Assembly: GCF_002288925.2 (NCBI RefSeq)
Contig: NW_022098076.1
Coordinates: forward strand, 81,841,423 to 81,905,422
Reading direction: 5' to 3'
Length of the DNA stretch: 64,000 nucleotides
DNA from: Delphinapterus leucas
Taxonomy: Eukaryota; Chordata; Mammalia; Artiodactyla; Monodontidae
Part shown: positions 63,167-64,000 of the stretch, piece by piece
How positions within the stretch are numbered: the stretch's first letter is position 1
Layout: each line of letters begins with the position of its first letter
Notes under the pieces: generated by a model
What the model was told of the DNA's origin: nothing
Databases searched by the model: none
What the model saw: only the letters and a program-made list of their open reading frames with translations
Translations under genes and position numbers: made by a program

Positions 63167-64000
63167 AAAATAGGTTTTTTGGCTAATGAAGGGGCATGAT
63201 CTCAGGCCCCAAACTACAATGAATGGATAGCTCTCAAACACAGGTAAGGAGATCAAAGAGAAGTGCATCACAGCCAGGGACCCACAGAAAGGTGCAGCTT
63301 GTTTCAAAAAGATACTGTGGGCATGCACAGACAGCTGCACACTTCTCTCAGGGGTCACAGGCTTCTGTCTCAGAGGTGCTGGAGAAATCTTATTCTCTGC
63401 TCCCTGCTTTTGTGGGCATTATAGACCAGGACCTCCACAGGCAAATGAGGACAAAAGGTGGGTGCCCACAAAGAGCAACCTGACAGGTGATGAAGAGGCC
63501 TCTTTACCCTCCAAAATGCTCCCCCTTTAAAAACAAAACAAAGCAAACCAAATGCACAAAAACACAGAGAGACCTAACTAGCCATCTGCTTAGGTGGACA
63601 AGATAGTTACCTATGGGATACAGGGTGGAAGGTTCTGTGCTGTCTCTCCAAACCCCATAGCACCCCACTCTGAGCTCAAAGCCATCAGTTCCACTATTGG
63701 ATAAAGCACGTCTAAAGATTTTTCAAAAGTAAGTGTTTATGTGAAGAAGGCTACATTAAGCCACCAACAGCTTAGCATTAATTGTTACATCATAGAATCT
63801 AAGTGTACCTGCAAACAAGTGAATTCCCAAGATGGGCAGGATCTTTAAAAAGGGAGAAGCAACTTCTTTATCCGTTTGCTTAGATTTCCAATCTGTGTAA
63901 AACACATAGGAAAATAATGTGATAATGAGATTCAAACATGTGCCCTACTTGAGCCAATGTATGAGGAAGAAACTGGGAACTAAGAGTCTCAGGAGGGCGG

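Larger units (their letters stand above)
55450..64000. other. Upstream flank of CUL3, no gene recognised
   Basis: No coding sequence with a recognisable family was found. Recognised repeats are listed separately. I see nothing identifiable in about 55.45-56.70, 56.87-57.48, 57.84-58.80, 59.06-59.50, 60.85-61.17, 61.6-62.6 and 63.17-64.0 kb beyond microsatellites and chance frames. In human the next gene on this side of CUL3 is DOCK10, well beyond this distance. Confidence 0.7.

Overview
This is a nuclear mammalian window, almost certainly from a cetacean and most likely a toothed whale or dolphin. The best evidence is four copies of a tRNA-derived CHR-2-type SINE, three of about 200 bp and one internally shortened, each with a poly-A tail and target-site duplications. 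There is also one older CHR-1-type SINE and a 5'-truncated L1 with the 3' end typical of cetartiodactyl genomes. The background is eutherian: MIR, L2, MER5A, MER2, Tigger1 and old L1M fragments.

One protein-coding gene is supported: CUL3 (cullin-3, scaffold of BTB-CUL3-RBX1 ubiquitin ligases), on the minus strand. Coding exon 1 (54492-54557) lies in a CpG island at about 54.1-55.4 kb. Coding exon 2 (34386-34583) and coding exon 3 (12209-12322) follow toward lower coordinates. The gene leaves the window on the left within intron 3. The three exons encode residues 1-126: the N-terminal extension and the first cullin-repeat helices, which together form the surface that binds BTB adaptor proteins. 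All three coding segments are multiples of three with phase-0 junctions.

Layout from left to right: 1-12208 is intron 3 (old L1 pieces, an LTR-like repeat, a long minus-strand L2); 12209-12322 is exon 3; 12323-34385 is intron 2 (three L1 insertions, four tRNA-SINE/MIR clusters, a complete but dead Tigger1 DNA transposon with intact ends and a nested SINE, L2 blocks); 34386-34583 is exon 2; 34584-54491 is intron 1 (L2 blocks, MER5A, MER2, MIRs, one SINE); 54492-54557 is exon 1; about 54.6-55.4 kb is 5'UTR, promoter and CpG island; 55.4-64.0 kb is upstream flank with repeats and no recognised gene.

I found no novel gene system. The observations most worth a second look concern CUL3 itself: a weak 5' splice site on the symmetric exon 2, a strong-context internal start at Met25, a start-stop uORF and an arginine-rich uORF upstream of the main start, and a TCTCGCGAGA element in the CpG island. 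Among repeats, the terminally intact Tigger1 with its nested SINE, and a frameshifted coding-like fragment near 15.3 kb that I could not identify, stand out. Repeat family names come from memory of consensus sequences, not from a search, so boundaries are approximate except where target-site duplications fix them.
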